Shown piece after piece: positions 50,885 through 59,287 of a stretch of DNA of 64,000 nucleotides; position 1 is the stretch's first letter; each line of letters starts with the position of its first letter. The stretch covers positions 22,163 through 86,162 of the forward strand of contig CAYQTA010000015.1 in the NCBI GenBank assembly GCA_964420365.1, written 5' to 3'. The stretch comes from JAMOQA01 sp964420365 (lineage in GTDB: Bacteria > Acidobacteriota > Polarisedimenticolia > J045). The position numbers and the translations under genes were made by a program. Under the pieces are notes generated by a model. The model saw only the letters and a list, made by a program, of their open reading frames with translations. It searched no databases and had not been told where the DNA came from.

Positions 50885-52798
50885 ATGGGCGACCAGCAGG
50901 CAGGCGACCGGCTCGAGGGGCGTGGCCGGCGCTCGTTCACGAAGGCCCTCCTCCGGGACCTGCGGGCCCTCGAGGAGATGCTGCGGGAGGGGCGGATCGA
51001 GGCGGACACCCGCCGGATCGGGGCCGAGCAGGAGATGTTCCTCGTCGACGAGGCGGGCCACCCGGCCCCGCTGGCGACCGAGATGCTCGCCGGGATCGAC
51101 GATCCCCGGTTCACGACGGAGCTGGCCCGGTTCAACCTGGAGGCGAACCTCTCCCCGCTGGTCTTCGGGGGACGGTGCCTTTCCGCGATGGAGGAAGAGC
51201 TCCACGAGGTTCTCGGGATCGCCCGGCGGCGTGCCCGGGAACTCGGCGGCGGGGTCGTCCTCGCCGGGATCCTGCCGACGATCCGCAAGTCGGACCTCAC
51301 CCTCGAGAACATGACGCCGGTTCCCCGCTACCGGGCGCTCAACGACGTGATGGCGCGGCTGCGGGGCGGGACGTGGGAGTTCCGCATCCGCGGGATCGAC
51401 GACCTGGACGTGCGGCACGACTCGATCATGGTCGAGGCGTGCAACGCCTCGTTCCAGGTCCACTTCCAGGTGGGGGCCGACGAGTTCGCCCGCTTCTACA
51501 ACATCGCCCAGGTGGTGGCCGCCCCGGTCCTCGCCGCCGCGGTCAACTCGCCGCTCCTGTTCGGACGGCGTCTCTGGAAGGAGACCCGGATCGCCCTCTT
51601 CCAGCAGGCGATCGACACGAGGAGCCCGACGGAGCACCTGCGGGAGACCCTGCCGCGGGTCAGCTTCGGGCGGCGCTGGGTGCGGGAGTCGGTCCTCGAG
51701 CTCTTCCAGGAGGACATCGCGCGCTTCCGGTCCCTCCTCGCGGGGCGGGTCGACGAGGATCCCTTCGCGGTCCTGGCGGAGGGCGGCACTCCCGGGCTGC
51801 AGGCCCTGCGCCTGCACAACGGGACGATCTACCGCTGGAACCGGGCCTGCTACGGGGTGACCGGAGGCCGGCCCCACCTGCGGATCGAGAACCGGATCCT
51901 TCCCGCCGGTCCGACTCCCCGGGACGAGGTGGCGAACGCCGCCTTCTGGCTCGGGCTGATCTCCGGGATCGCCGCCGAGGTCGGGGACGTCACCCGCGAG
52001 CTTTCCTTCGACGATGCCAAGGCGAACTTCAACGCCGCCGCCCGGCAGGGGCTCGCGGCCCAGTTCACCTGGTTCGGCGGCGAGACGCTGCCGGCCGGGG
52101 AGCTGATCCTCCGCCGCCTCCTTCCCCTCGCCCGGGAGGGGCTCCTCGCCGGGGGCGTCGACCCGGCCGACGCGGACCGCTACCTCGGCGTGATCGCGGA
52201 GCGGGTCGAGGACGACCGCACCGGCGCCCAGTGGTTGCTCCGCTCCCTCGCCGGGTTCGGCGAGAAGGGCACCGGTGCCGAGCGGATGGCCGCCCTCGTC
52301 GCCGCGATGGCCCGCCGCCAGGAGGAGGGGGAGCCGGTCGCCCGCTGGAGCCCCGCCGACCTCGCCGAGGGCGGAGGCTGGAAGCGGCACTACCTCAAGG
52401 TCGAGCAGTACATGTCGACCGACCTGGTCACCGTCGACGAGGACGAGCCGGTCGACCTGGTCGCCCAGTTGATGGACTGGCAGCGGGTGCGACACGTGCC
52501 GGTGGAGGACGACGCGGGCCGCCTGGTCGGCCTCGTCTCCTACCGGGCGCTCCTGCGCCTGCTGGCCCGGGGAGGGGTCGATCCCTCCGGGGAACCGGTG
52601 GCGGTCGCCGAGGTGATGACGAGGAACCCGGTCACCGTCGCGCCCGAGACCTCCACCCTCGACGCGATCGACCTGATGCGGCGCTCCGGCGTCGGCTGCC
52701 TGCCGGTGGTCAAGGACGGGCGCCTCGTCGGGATGATCACCGGGCGGGACTTCATGGAGATCGCCCGGGAGCTGCTCGAGCGGAAGCTGCGGGAGTAG
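50885..52798 (+). CDS. GCS2-like glutamate-cysteine-ligase domain fused to two CBS domains
   Basis: The 637 residues begin with a GCS2-type ligase domain (about 20-400: IGAEQEMFLVD, FNLEANLSPLVF, DSIMVEACNASFQVHFQV, RPHLRIENRILPAGPT) and end with two CBS domains (about 510-570 and 575-635: MSTDLVTVDEDEPVDLVAQLM; VMTRNPVTVAPETSTLDAIDLM). GCS2 enzymes join an amino acid to the gamma-carboxyl of glutamate using ATP. The CBS pair probably senses adenine nucleotides. The next gene starts 5 bases after the stop. Confidence 0.85.
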   Translation: MGDQQAGDRLEGRGRRSFTKALLRDLRALEEMLREGRIEADTRRIGAEQEMFLVDEAGHPAPLATEMLAGIDDPRFTTELARFNLEANLSPLVFGGRCLSAMEEELHEVLGIARRRARELGGGVVLAGILPTIRKSDLTLENMTPVPRYRALNDVMARLRGGTWEFRIRGIDDLDVRHDSIMVEACNASFQVHFQVGADEFARFYNIAQVVAAPVLAAAVNSPLLFGRRLWKETRIALFQQAIDTRSPTEHLRETLPRVSFGRRWVRESVLELFQEDIARFRSLLAGRVDEDPFAVLAEGGTPGLQALRLHNGTIYRWNRACYGVTGGRPHLRIENRILPAGPTPRDEVANAAFWLGLISGIAAEVGDVTRELSFDDAKANFNAAARQGLAAQFTWFGGETLPAGELILRRLLPLAREGLLAGGVDPADADRYLGVIAERVEDDRTGAQWLLRSLAGFGEKGTGAERMAALVAAMARRQEEGEPVARWSPADLAEGGGWKRHYLKVEQYMSTDLVTVDEDEPVDLVAQLMDWQRVRHVPVEDDAGRLVGLVSYRALLRLLARGGVDPSGEPVAVAEVMTRNPVTVAPETSTLDAIDLMRRSGVGCLPVVKDGRLVGMITGRDFMEIARELLERKLRE

Positions 52799-52802
52799 GC
52801 GG

Positions 52803-54020
52803 GTGGCGGAAGACGTGCGGATGCCCGGCCCGGTGGGGGCTCCTCCCCGGGTGATCGCCGAGGCGGAGGGAGACCGCCCCGGCCCGAGCCTCGTCGTCGT
52901 CGCCGGTCTCCATGGCAACGAGCCGGCCGGCGTGACCGCCGCCGAGCGGGTGGTCGGCCGGCTGGGCCGGGGCCTCTACCCCTTCCGGGGGCGGGTCGTC
53001 GCCCTCGCCGGGAACCGGGCGGCACTGGCCCGGGGCGTGCGCCACCTGGCGAAGGACCTGAACCGCCAGTGGACGCCCGAGCGGATCGTTCCCGTCCTCC
53101 ACCGACCCGCGTCCCCGGGCGAGGACCCCGAGGACGCCGAGCTGCGGGAGCTGCACGGGGCGCTCTGCGCGGCGATGTCCGGCGGACGCGGCCCCTGCTT
53201 CTTCGTCGACCTGCACACCAGCTCGGCGGAGGGGGCGCCGTTCCTCGTCGTCGGGGACACCCTGCCGAACCGCCGCTTCGCCTCCGGGCTGCCCGTGCCG
53301 GCGATCCTCGGCCTCGAGGAGCAGCTCGACGGATCGCTCCTCGAGTACCTCTCGGAGCTCGGCTTCGTCACCCTCGGCGTCGAGGTCGGCCCCCACGACG
53401 ACCCGCAGGCGGTCCACTTCCTCGAGTCGGCCCTCTGGCTCGCCCTCGCCTCGGCGGGCCTCGTCACGGAGCTCGAGGTCCCCGGCCTCGTGATCCACCG
53501 CCGGCGCCTCCGCCGGGCGACCCGCAGGCTGCCCCGGTGGGTCGAGGTCCGCTACCGCCACGCCATCACCCCGGCGGACCGGTTCGAGATGAGTCCCGGC
53601 TTCCGCACGTTCGACGAGGTCGAGAAGGGCCGGGTGCTCGGCCGGGACCGGCACGGGGAGGTCCGTGCGCCGGAGGACGGCCGCGTGCTGCTGCCCCTCT
53701 ACCAGGGCCAGGGGGAGGACGGGTTCTTCCTCGGCAGGGACCTGCCCGAGGGCCGGCATCGCCGGGTCGCCCTCCTGCGCCGCCTGCGTCTCGACCGCTT
53801 CCTGCCGCTCCTGCCCGGGGTGCGCCGCCTCGGGCCGGGACGGCTGCACGTGGCGCCGACCGTCCTCGAGCGGATCCCGGTCGACTGGTTCCACCTGCTC
53901 GGATACCGGAAGTGGCGTCCCCACCCGCGGGGCGGGCACGTCGTCTCCCGCCGCACGCACATCCTCCGCGCACCCCGCTCCTGCCGGTGCGCTGGCGGGA
54001 GCGGTCCCGCCGGGGGATGA
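52803..54020 (+). CDS. AstE/aspartoacylase-like zinc hydrolase
   Basis: The 405 residues carry the zinc site GLHGNEPAG (His and Glu) and FVDLHTSS (second His), DLNRQW, and the catalytic Glu in LGVEVGPHD. The C-terminal 180 residues form a beta domain. Family members hydrolyse N-acyl amino acids. The tight pairing with the GCS2-CBS gene suggests that one enzyme makes and the other trims or deacylates an amino-acid conjugate. GTG start close behind the upstream gene. Confidence 0.8.
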   Translation: MAEDVRMPGPVGAPPRVIAEAEGDRPGPSLVVVAGLHGNEPAGVTAAERVVGRLGRGLYPFRGRVVALAGNRAALARGVRHLAKDLNRQWTPERIVPVLHRPASPGEDPEDAELRELHGALCAAMSGGRGPCFFVDLHTSSAEGAPFLVVGDTLPNRRFASGLPVPAILGLEEQLDGSLLEYLSELGFVTLGVEVGPHDDPQAVHFLESALWLALASAGLVTELEVPGLVIHRRRLRRATRRLPRWVEVRYRHAITPADRFEMSPGFRTFDEVEKGRVLGRDRHGEVRAPEDGRVLLPLYQGQGEDGFFLGRDLPEGRHRRVALLRRLRLDRFLPLLPGVRRLGPGRLHVAPTVLERIPVDWFHLLGYRKWRPHPRGGHVVSRRTHILRAPRSCRCAGGSGPAGG

Positions 54021-54063
54021 TCGGCCGGCCGGACCCCGCCCGTCCCGGCCAGGAGGATCCTCG

Positions 54064-55008
54064 ATGCCTGCCCGCCGCTTCGCCCCGCCGTTCCTCGTTC
54101 TCGCCCTGCTCGCCGGGCTCCTCGTCCCGATGGCCCGCGCCGATGCCCGGGTGGAGACCCGCGTGCGCACCCGCCTCGGCGGCGCCCTCGGGGGCGTGGC
54201 CAACCTGTTCGCCGGTCGGCAGGCGAAGGAGGGGATCGTCACCGTCGAGATGGTGGCGGGGGACCGGATGCTGACCCGCTCGGGGCGCCACGGGCAGATC
54301 GTCGACCTGGGGGAGGAGAAGGCCTGGGACGTGGACTTCAAGCGGGGCCGCGTCGTCTCCGAGACCACGTTCGACGAGCTCCGGCGCCAGTTCGCCGAGG
54401 TGCGGGAGGTCCTCTCCGGGCAGGCGGAGAGCGACGGGGACGCGACCCCGGACGTGGAGATCGAGGTGTCGGTCGAGGACGGCGGGGAGACCGCGGAGAT
54501 CCTCGGCCACGAGGCGCGGAAGAAGGTCGTGCGGGTCGTCGCCCACAGGCGGGGGGTGCCCCTCGAGAAGGGAGGCGGCGCGGTGCTCGAGGCCGACGTC
54601 TGGCTCGGCCCGGAGCTGGCTCCCATCGAGGAGGTCGAGGCGTTCCAGCGCCGGTACGCGGCGGCGATCGGCCTGCCGGGCGCCGGCCCCGCGGGGGACT
54701 CCCCCGCGATCGCCCGGGACGCGGCCCTCGTCCGGGTGATGAAGGCCTTCGAGGAACAGGCGGCCGACTGGAAGGGGAGCGCCCTGCGCACGCGGATGAG
54801 CGTCTGGACCGTGGGCGGCGCGGCGGCCGAGGAGCGGCCGAAGGGGCTCGGGGGCATGCTCGGGCGGCTCGGACGCCGGAAGAAGAAGGCCAAGGAGGAC
54901 GACGGGCCGGCCGGCGGGCGCCTCGTCCTCCGGGTGGAGTCCGAGGTGACGGCGGTCTCCGACGAGCTCCCGGCCGGGGCCCTCGACCTGCCGGGCGGGG
55001 GTTCGTGA
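54064..55008 (+). CDS. Secreted protein of unknown function (314 aa)
   Basis: The signal peptide is about 1-27. The mature part begins with an RVETRVRTRLGG segment, then a beta-rich region about 60-170 (VTVEMVAGDRMLTRSGRHGQIVDLGEEK; ETAEILGHEARKKVVRVVAH) that looks like a DUF4412-type single sheet. A Lys/Arg-rich loop (LGRRKKKAKEDD) lies near 275. No named family is certain. GGAGGATCCTCG precedes the ATG. Confidence 0.55.
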   Translation: MPARRFAPPFLVLALLAGLLVPMARADARVETRVRTRLGGALGGVANLFAGRQAKEGIVTVEMVAGDRMLTRSGRHGQIVDLGEEKAWDVDFKRGRVVSETTFDELRRQFAEVREVLSGQAESDGDATPDVEIEVSVEDGGETAEILGHEARKKVVRVVAHRRGVPLEKGGGAVLEADVWLGPELAPIEEVEAFQRRYAAAIGLPGAGPAGDSPAIARDAALVRVMKAFEEQAADWKGSALRTRMSVWTVGGAAAEERPKGLGGMLGRLGRRKKKAKEDDGPAGGRLVLRVESEVTAVSDELPAGALDLPGGGS

Positions 55009-55018
55009 CGGTCCGTCC

Positions 55019-55046
55019 TTGCCCGGGCCCGCCCGGGACCTAGATT
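55019..55046 (+). promoter_or_regulatory. Promoter of the glycosyltransferase gene
   Basis: TTGCCC (55019-55024), 16 bases, TAGATT (55041-55046). Only 10 bases separate the -10 box from the ATG at 55057, so the leader would be 0-4 nt. Confidence 0.5.
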
Positions 55047-55056
55047 CCTCCCCGGG

Positions 55057-56124
55057 ATGCGCATCGTCTACGTCGTGCCGCACAACCGGGAGTGGTGGGC
55101 CCGCCGCTGGGTGTGGACCTTCGCCGCGACCCGCTACCGGGCGGCGATCCCGGCCCGGGAGCTGGTGCGCCGCGGACACGAGGTCCTGCTGTTCGAGGTG
55201 CGGGACCCGGACCCGGTGGCGCGGTTCCCCGCCGGGGGGGTCGACGCCGTCGTCATCGGCAGCAGCTTCGACGTGCGCGCCGAGGAGATCGCGGCGCGGG
55301 CGCGCCGGTCCGGGGCGCGGGTGGTCGCGGACTTCTGCGACCATCACTTCGACGACTCGAAGTGGGTGGAGCACCACCGGGCCCTGGCGGAGGCGGCCGA
55401 CGCGGTCACCGTGGCGACACCCGCCCTCGGGCGGGTGATCGAGCAGCGGGTGGGGCGGGACGACTGGGTCGTCGTCGACGACCCGTGGGAGTGCCCCGCC
55501 GGGGAGCCCCGGTTCGACCCGGATCCCGCGGGGCCGCTCGCCTGCCTCTGGTTCGGCCACCACCTGAACCTGCCCACCTTGGAGGCCCAGCTCCCCCGCC
55601 TCCACGCCTGGGCGGGCAGCCGCCGGCCGATCTCCCTGTCGGTCTTCACCCCCCGGACGAGGGATGTCTGGCACTACCTGGAGAAGCTCCGGGAACGGCT
55701 CGCCCCGGCGATCGACCTGGTGCCCGTCCCCTGGACGCCGGACGGCCTTCCCGCGGCGCTGGCCCGGGCGGACCTGGTTCTCCTTCCGTCGTCGCACCAT
55801 CCCCACCGCCTGGCCAAGAGCCCGAACCGCCCGGTGGAGGCGCTCCACGCGGGCCGGTTCCCCCTCTGCTGGCCCCTGCCGAGCTACCTGGAGCTGGGCG
55901 AGCTGGTCCGGATCGGCGAGGACCTGGCGAGCGGCATCGAGTGGTGCCTGCGACACCCCGACGAGGTCCGGCGACGCCTGGTCCTCGCCCGGGAGCTGCT
56001 GCCGGCGCGATTCGCCCCGGAGGTCGTGGCCGGGCGGTGGGAGGCGATCCTCGCCGGCCGGCCGGTCCGCCAGCTTCCGCCGACCTGGCGGCTCAGCCCG
56101 GCCGTGCCCGAACCAGCGAGCTGA
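55057..56124 (+). CDS. GT-B-fold glycosyltransferase
   Basis: The 355 residues start IVYVVPHNREWWARRWVW and show two Rossmann-like halves. The C-terminal half has LVLLPSSHHPHRLAKSPNRPVEALHAGRFPLC, the usual nucleotide-sugar-binding region of GT4-like enzymes, where an ExxxxxE is partly replaced by PVEAL. The substrate is unknown. The 3' end overlaps the convergent amidotransferase gene by 32 bases. Confidence 0.75.
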   Translation: MRIVYVVPHNREWWARRWVWTFAATRYRAAIPARELVRRGHEVLLFEVRDPDPVARFPAGGVDAVVIGSSFDVRAEEIAARARRSGARVVADFCDHHFDDSKWVEHHRALAEAADAVTVATPALGRVIEQRVGRDDWVVVDDPWECPAGEPRFDPDPAGPLACLWFGHHLNLPTLEAQLPRLHAWAGSRRPISLSVFTPRTRDVWHYLEKLRERLAPAIDLVPVPWTPDGLPAALARADLVLLPSSHHPHRLAKSPNRPVEALHAGRFPLCWPLPSYLELGELVRIGEDLASGIEWCLRHPDEVRRRLVLARELLPARFAPEVVAGRWEAILAGRPVRQLPPTWRLSPAVPEPAS

Positions 56125-56818
56125 ACCGCTCCCAGGCGGGTTCCGCCGCGGCCCGGAGCGCCACCACCCGCTCGTCGAGCCGGTCGAGGATCTCCCCCGG
56201 CGACTGGATGCCGGGCCCGCCCCGCTCGAGGGTCTCCCGGTGGATCCGCACCCAGGTGCGCACCATCTCCGCCGTCATCTCGACGTGGCACTGGAGCGCG
56301 AGGACGTGGTCGCCGAGGACGAACCCCTGGTTGGAGCAGAGATCGCTCTCGAGGACCCGGACCGCTCCCGGCGGCAGCTCGAAGGTTTCCCCGTGCCAGT
56401 GGAGGACCTCGAAGGCGGCGGTCCCGGGCCGGAACCACCGGTCGCCCGCCGGGGCCGGCACCCGTCGCACCGGGTACCAGCCGATCTCCGGGACCGGGTT
56501 CCGGTGCACCCGGGCGCCGAGGGCCCTCGCGATCATCTGCCCGCCGAGGCAGACCCCGAGCACGGGGAGCCCGGCGTCGATCGCGCGGCGAACCAGCGCG
56601 CACTCCCGCTCGATCCACGGGAGCGGGTCGTTGACGCTCATCGTCCCGCCCATCAGGACGAGGCCGGCGAGCCCGTCCGGCCCCTCGGGTGGTTCCTCGC
56701 CCGCGTCGATGCGGACGTGGCGGACGGCGATGCCCCGCGCGGCGAGGTGGGGCAGGAGGGTCCCCGCCTCCTCGGTGCGGGAGTGGCGGATCACGAGGAC
56801 CGGCGGCGACGGGACCAC
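56093..56818 (-). CDS. Class I glutamine amidotransferase-like protein
   Basis: The 241 residues have the nucleophile Cys in VLGVCLGGQ and the catalytic His in LQCHVEMT, with Glu two residues on, so the triad is complete. The fold is like GuaA-type amidotransferases that hydrolyse glutamine or gamma-glutamyl compounds. GTG at 56818 was chosen because GGGAGA precedes it; a longer form would start at a TTG inside tRNA-Glu and is unlikely. It lies 36 bases downstream of tRNA-Glu on the same strand and may be read from its promoter. Confidence 0.82.
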   Translation of the reverse strand: MVPSPPVLVIRHSRTEEAGTLLPHLAARGIAVRHVRIDAGEEPPEGPDGLAGLVLMGGTMSVNDPLPWIERECALVRRAIDAGLPVLGVCLGGQMIARALGARVHRNPVPEIGWYPVRRVPAPAGDRWFRPGTAAFEVLHWHGETFELPPGAVRVLESDLCSNQGFVLGDHVLALQCHVEMTAEMVRTWVRIHRETLERGGPGIQSPGEILDRLDERVVALRAAAEPAWERFSSLVRARPG

Positions 56819-56854
56819 GGGTGTCTCCCGGGCGGCACGGAGGAAGGGTGGAGT

Positions 56855-56931
56855 TGGCGACCCCAACGGGATTTGAACCCGTGTTCCCAGCTTGAAAGGC
56901 TGGTGTCCTGACCTGGCTGGACGATGGGGTC
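56855..56931 (-). tRNA. tRNA-Glu (anticodon TTC)
   Basis: On the minus strand the acceptor arms GACCCCA (56931-56925) and TGGGGTC (56865-56859) pair perfectly. The anticodon stem-loop is CCAGC-CTTTCAA-GCTGG with anticodon TTC. The T arm contains GGTTCAAATCC, and the discriminator G is followed by an encoded CCA. Length 77 nt. Confidence 0.95.
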
Positions 56932-56976
56932 GCCCCGGAACCGAAGAAACCCCCGTCGCCGGGGGTGTCGAGCGAG

Positions 56977-57005
56977 AGTGTAGGAGGACTCTCCCGGGGT
57001 GTCAA
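56977..57005 (-). promoter_or_regulatory. Sigma-70 promoter of tRNA-Glu
   Basis: On the minus strand TTGACA (57005-57000) and TACACT (56982-56977) are 17 bases apart, and transcription would begin about 40 nt before the tRNA. It is one of the two best promoters in the window. Confidence 0.75.
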
Positions 57006-57061
57006 CGCGGTGGGACCGGTGGGCCGTGCCGCCGGCGCGCGCCCGCGGCCGGGATCCGGCA

Positions 57062-57067
57062 TAGAAT
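57062..57067 (+). promoter_or_regulatory. TAGAAT -10 box, leaderless-type
   Basis: TAGAAT ends 7 bases before the ATG at 57075 and no ribosome site is present between them, so the mRNA would begin at or next to the start codon. Confidence 0.5.
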
Positions 57068-57074
57068 CCTCGCC

Positions 57075-58580
57075 ATGATCCGTCCGGGCGCATTCGTCGT
57101 GGTCCTCGTCGTCCTCGGCCTCTCCCTGTCCCTCGCGGTGGCGGCCGCCCCGGCCGCGCCGGGGGAGCGACTGGTCCGCCTCGAGGGGCCGTCGGGGCCG
57201 GTCCTGCTCCCGGCCCTCGAGCGGGACGGACGGCGCTACGTCTCCCTGCGGGCCCTCGCCCTCGCCCTCGGCAGGGAGGCGCGCCACGACCCGAAGCGGG
57301 GTGACTGGCGCATCGAGCTCGGGGACGGGACCACGGTCCGCTTCCCCTCCTCGCTGCCCGGGATGGCCTGGGTGGGCAGCCGGATCGTCTCCCTCGGGGC
57401 GGACGCCCTGCGGGAGGGGGAGGACCTCCTGGTCCCGGTCTCCGGCCTCGACCGGCTGGTGCGCGCCCTCGAGCCGCGGGCGCGGGTGGCCGGCGGGGAC
57501 GCGCCCGCCCCCGGGGACGGGCCCGGGGTCCGGGTGCTCCTGCTGGGCCGCGGCCCGGGGAAGCTCGACGTGCGGGTGGAGTTCCCGGGGCCGGCCCGGT
57601 CGATCCTCCTGCGGCGGGGCACCGACGGGAGCGCTTGGCTCCAGGTGGCGGGAATCGAGCCGGGACCGCTTCCCTGGACCCACCGGGAGATCGGCGGGCA
57701 TCTCCTCGAGGCGCTGGACCTGCGCTCCCCGGCCGGGGGGCTCGAGCTGGTCGTCCGCCCGGGTCCGGGGCTCCAGTCGATCGCCCTGGACCGGGACGAG
57801 GCCGCGGGCCGGGCGGTCCTGCACCTCTCCGGCCGGGAGCCGGCGCGGGACGCCCGGGACCCCGCGCGGAGGTGGCTCGTCGTCCTCGACCCGGGCCACG
57901 GGGGCGAGGAGGAGGGCGCGGTCGGGCCGACGGGCGTCGTGGAGAAGGACCTGGTGCTGGACGTGGCCCGGCGGACCGCGGCCCTCCTGCGCGCGGCCGG
58001 CTTCGACGTGGAGCTGACCCGCGACCACGACGAGAACGTCTCCCTCGACGACCGGGCCGCCCTCGCGAACCGGCTTCACGCCGACCTGTTCGTCTCGATC
58101 CACGCGAACGCCTCGCCGGCCCGCTCGGCCCACGGGGCGGAGACCTACATCCTCGCCCGGGAGGCGACCGACGACGCGGCCCGCGCGACGGCGGCCCTCG
58201 AGAACGACGCCGGGGGCGTCCTCAGCGGTGCCGGCGGCCGCCAGGACGTCGGGCTGATCCTCTGGGACCTGGCCCAGGTCGAGTACCTCGAGGAGAGCGC
58301 CCGCCTGGCGGAGGCGATCCAGGACCGGCTCGACGCCGAGCTCGGGCTGGACGACCGGGGGGTGAAGCAGGCCCCCTTCCGCGTGCTGCTCGGGGCCACC
58401 TGCCCGGCGGTGCTCGTCGAGCTGGGGTTCCTGACGAATCCCCGGGAGGAACGCCTGCTGGCGACGGCGGCCTACCGCCGCCGGCTCGCCCGGGTTCTCG
58501 CCGAGGCGGTGATCGCCTTCCGGGACGAGGCCCGGTCCGCGGGCGAGGTCCCCGGCGGCCGGGGAGCCGGAGCGCCGTGA
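57075..58580 (+). CDS. N-acetylmuramoyl-L-alanine amidase (Amidase_3)
   Basis: The 501 residues have a signal peptide (about 1-27), an N-terminal copper-amine-oxidase-N/AMIN-like beta part (about 30-240) and a C-terminal Amidase_3 zinc hydrolase (about 270-480). Zinc ligands lie in LDPGHGG (His), VVEKDLVLDVA (Glu) and VSIHANAS (His); the catalytic Glu is in VLVELGFLTN. It cuts the amide bond between muramic acid and the stem peptide, for daughter-cell separation. Its stop overlaps the GerMN start. Confidence 0.9.
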   Translation: MIRPGAFVVVLVVLGLSLSLAVAAAPAAPGERLVRLEGPSGPVLLPALERDGRRYVSLRALALALGREARHDPKRGDWRIELGDGTTVRFPSSLPGMAWVGSRIVSLGADALREGEDLLVPVSGLDRLVRALEPRARVAGGDAPAPGDGPGVRVLLLGRGPGKLDVRVEFPGPARSILLRRGTDGSAWLQVAGIEPGPLPWTHREIGGHLLEALDLRSPAGGLELVVRPGPGLQSIALDRDEAAGRAVLHLSGREPARDARDPARRWLVVLDPGHGGEEEGAVGPTGVVEKDLVLDVARRTAALLRAAGFDVELTRDHDENVSLDDRAALANRLHADLFVSIHANASPARSAHGAETYILAREATDDAARATAALENDAGGVLSGAGGRQDVGLILWDLAQVEYLEESARLAEAIQDRLDAELGLDDRGVKQAPFRVLLGATCPAVLVELGFLTNPREERLLATAAYRRRLARVLAEAVIAFRDEARSAGEVPGGRGAGAP

Positions 58581-59287
58581 CGCGGCGCCGGGCGATCCTG
58601 CTGGGCCTGGCGACCGGGGTCCTGGTCGCCTCCCTGGCGCTGCTCCTCGTGGCCCGCCTGGCGTCGCGGGAGAGAACGGCCGCGGCGGGCGAGGACGCGC
58701 CCGCCCACCTGCGCCCGGCGGCGAGCCCGCCCCCGACCGCCCCGACCCTCGCGATGATCGACGTCACGTACTACCAGCGGGCGGCGGACGGCCGGGCACT
58801 CGTTCCCGTCCCCGGGCGGATCGTCGACTTCCCCTCGCCCGTGGACCGGGCCCGGGAGCTCGTGCGGCTGGTGCTGGAGGGGCCGCCCCCCGTCGCCGTC
58901 GGCGCCGTCCGGCCCGCCCCGCCCGGGATCGAGTACCGGGAGGTCTACCTGGACCCCCGGGGGATCGCCTGGGTCGATTTCCGGGCGGAGGGGCCGTGGG
59001 AGCGGATGGGATCCGACGAGGAGCAGGCGCTGCTCGCCTGCCTCGCCCGCACGCTGGTCCGGGGGATCCCCCTGGTCGAGCGCGTCGGGTTCCTCGTCGA
59101 GGGGGAGACCCGCAGGACCCTGGCGGGCCACGTCGATCTCTCCCGCACCTGGACGGGGAACGAGTGGCAGGTGGCGGGGGAGGGGCCCCTCGCGGCCGGC
59201 GGGGAGACCGGGGACGGGAGCGCGGACGGTTCCCTCGGCGATGCCGCCGCGGCCGGGACGGTGCTCCCCGCGGGAGGACCGCCGTGA
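58577..59287 (+). CDS. GerMN-domain membrane-anchored protein
   Basis: The 236 residues have an N-terminal anchor span (about 5-27), then a GerMN (sporulation/spore-germination) domain at about 60-190: VTYYQRAADGRALVPVPGRIV, RARELVRLVLEGPP, IAWVDFRAEG, ALLACLARTLVRGIPLVERVGFLVEG. The domain occurs outside sporulators next to amidases and murI, as here, and probably binds peptidoglycan. GTG start overlapping the amidase stop (GTGA). Confidence 0.85.
   Translation: MTRRRAILLGLATGVLVASLALLLVARLASRERTAAAGEDAPAHLRPAASPPPTAPTLAMIDVTYYQRAADGRALVPVPGRIVDFPSPVDRARELVRLVLEGPPPVAVGAVRPAPPGIEYREVYLDPRGIAWVDFRAEGPWERMGSDEEQALLACLARTLVRGIPLVERVGFLVEGETRRTLAGHVDLSRTWTGNEWQVAGEGPLAAGGETGDGSADGSLGDAAAAGTVLPAGGPP

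Noticed and set aside
56819..56866. Longer amidotransferase start at a TTG
   Set aside because: It would begin inside the tRNA-Glu gene and lacks a ribosome site; the GTG at 56818 has one.
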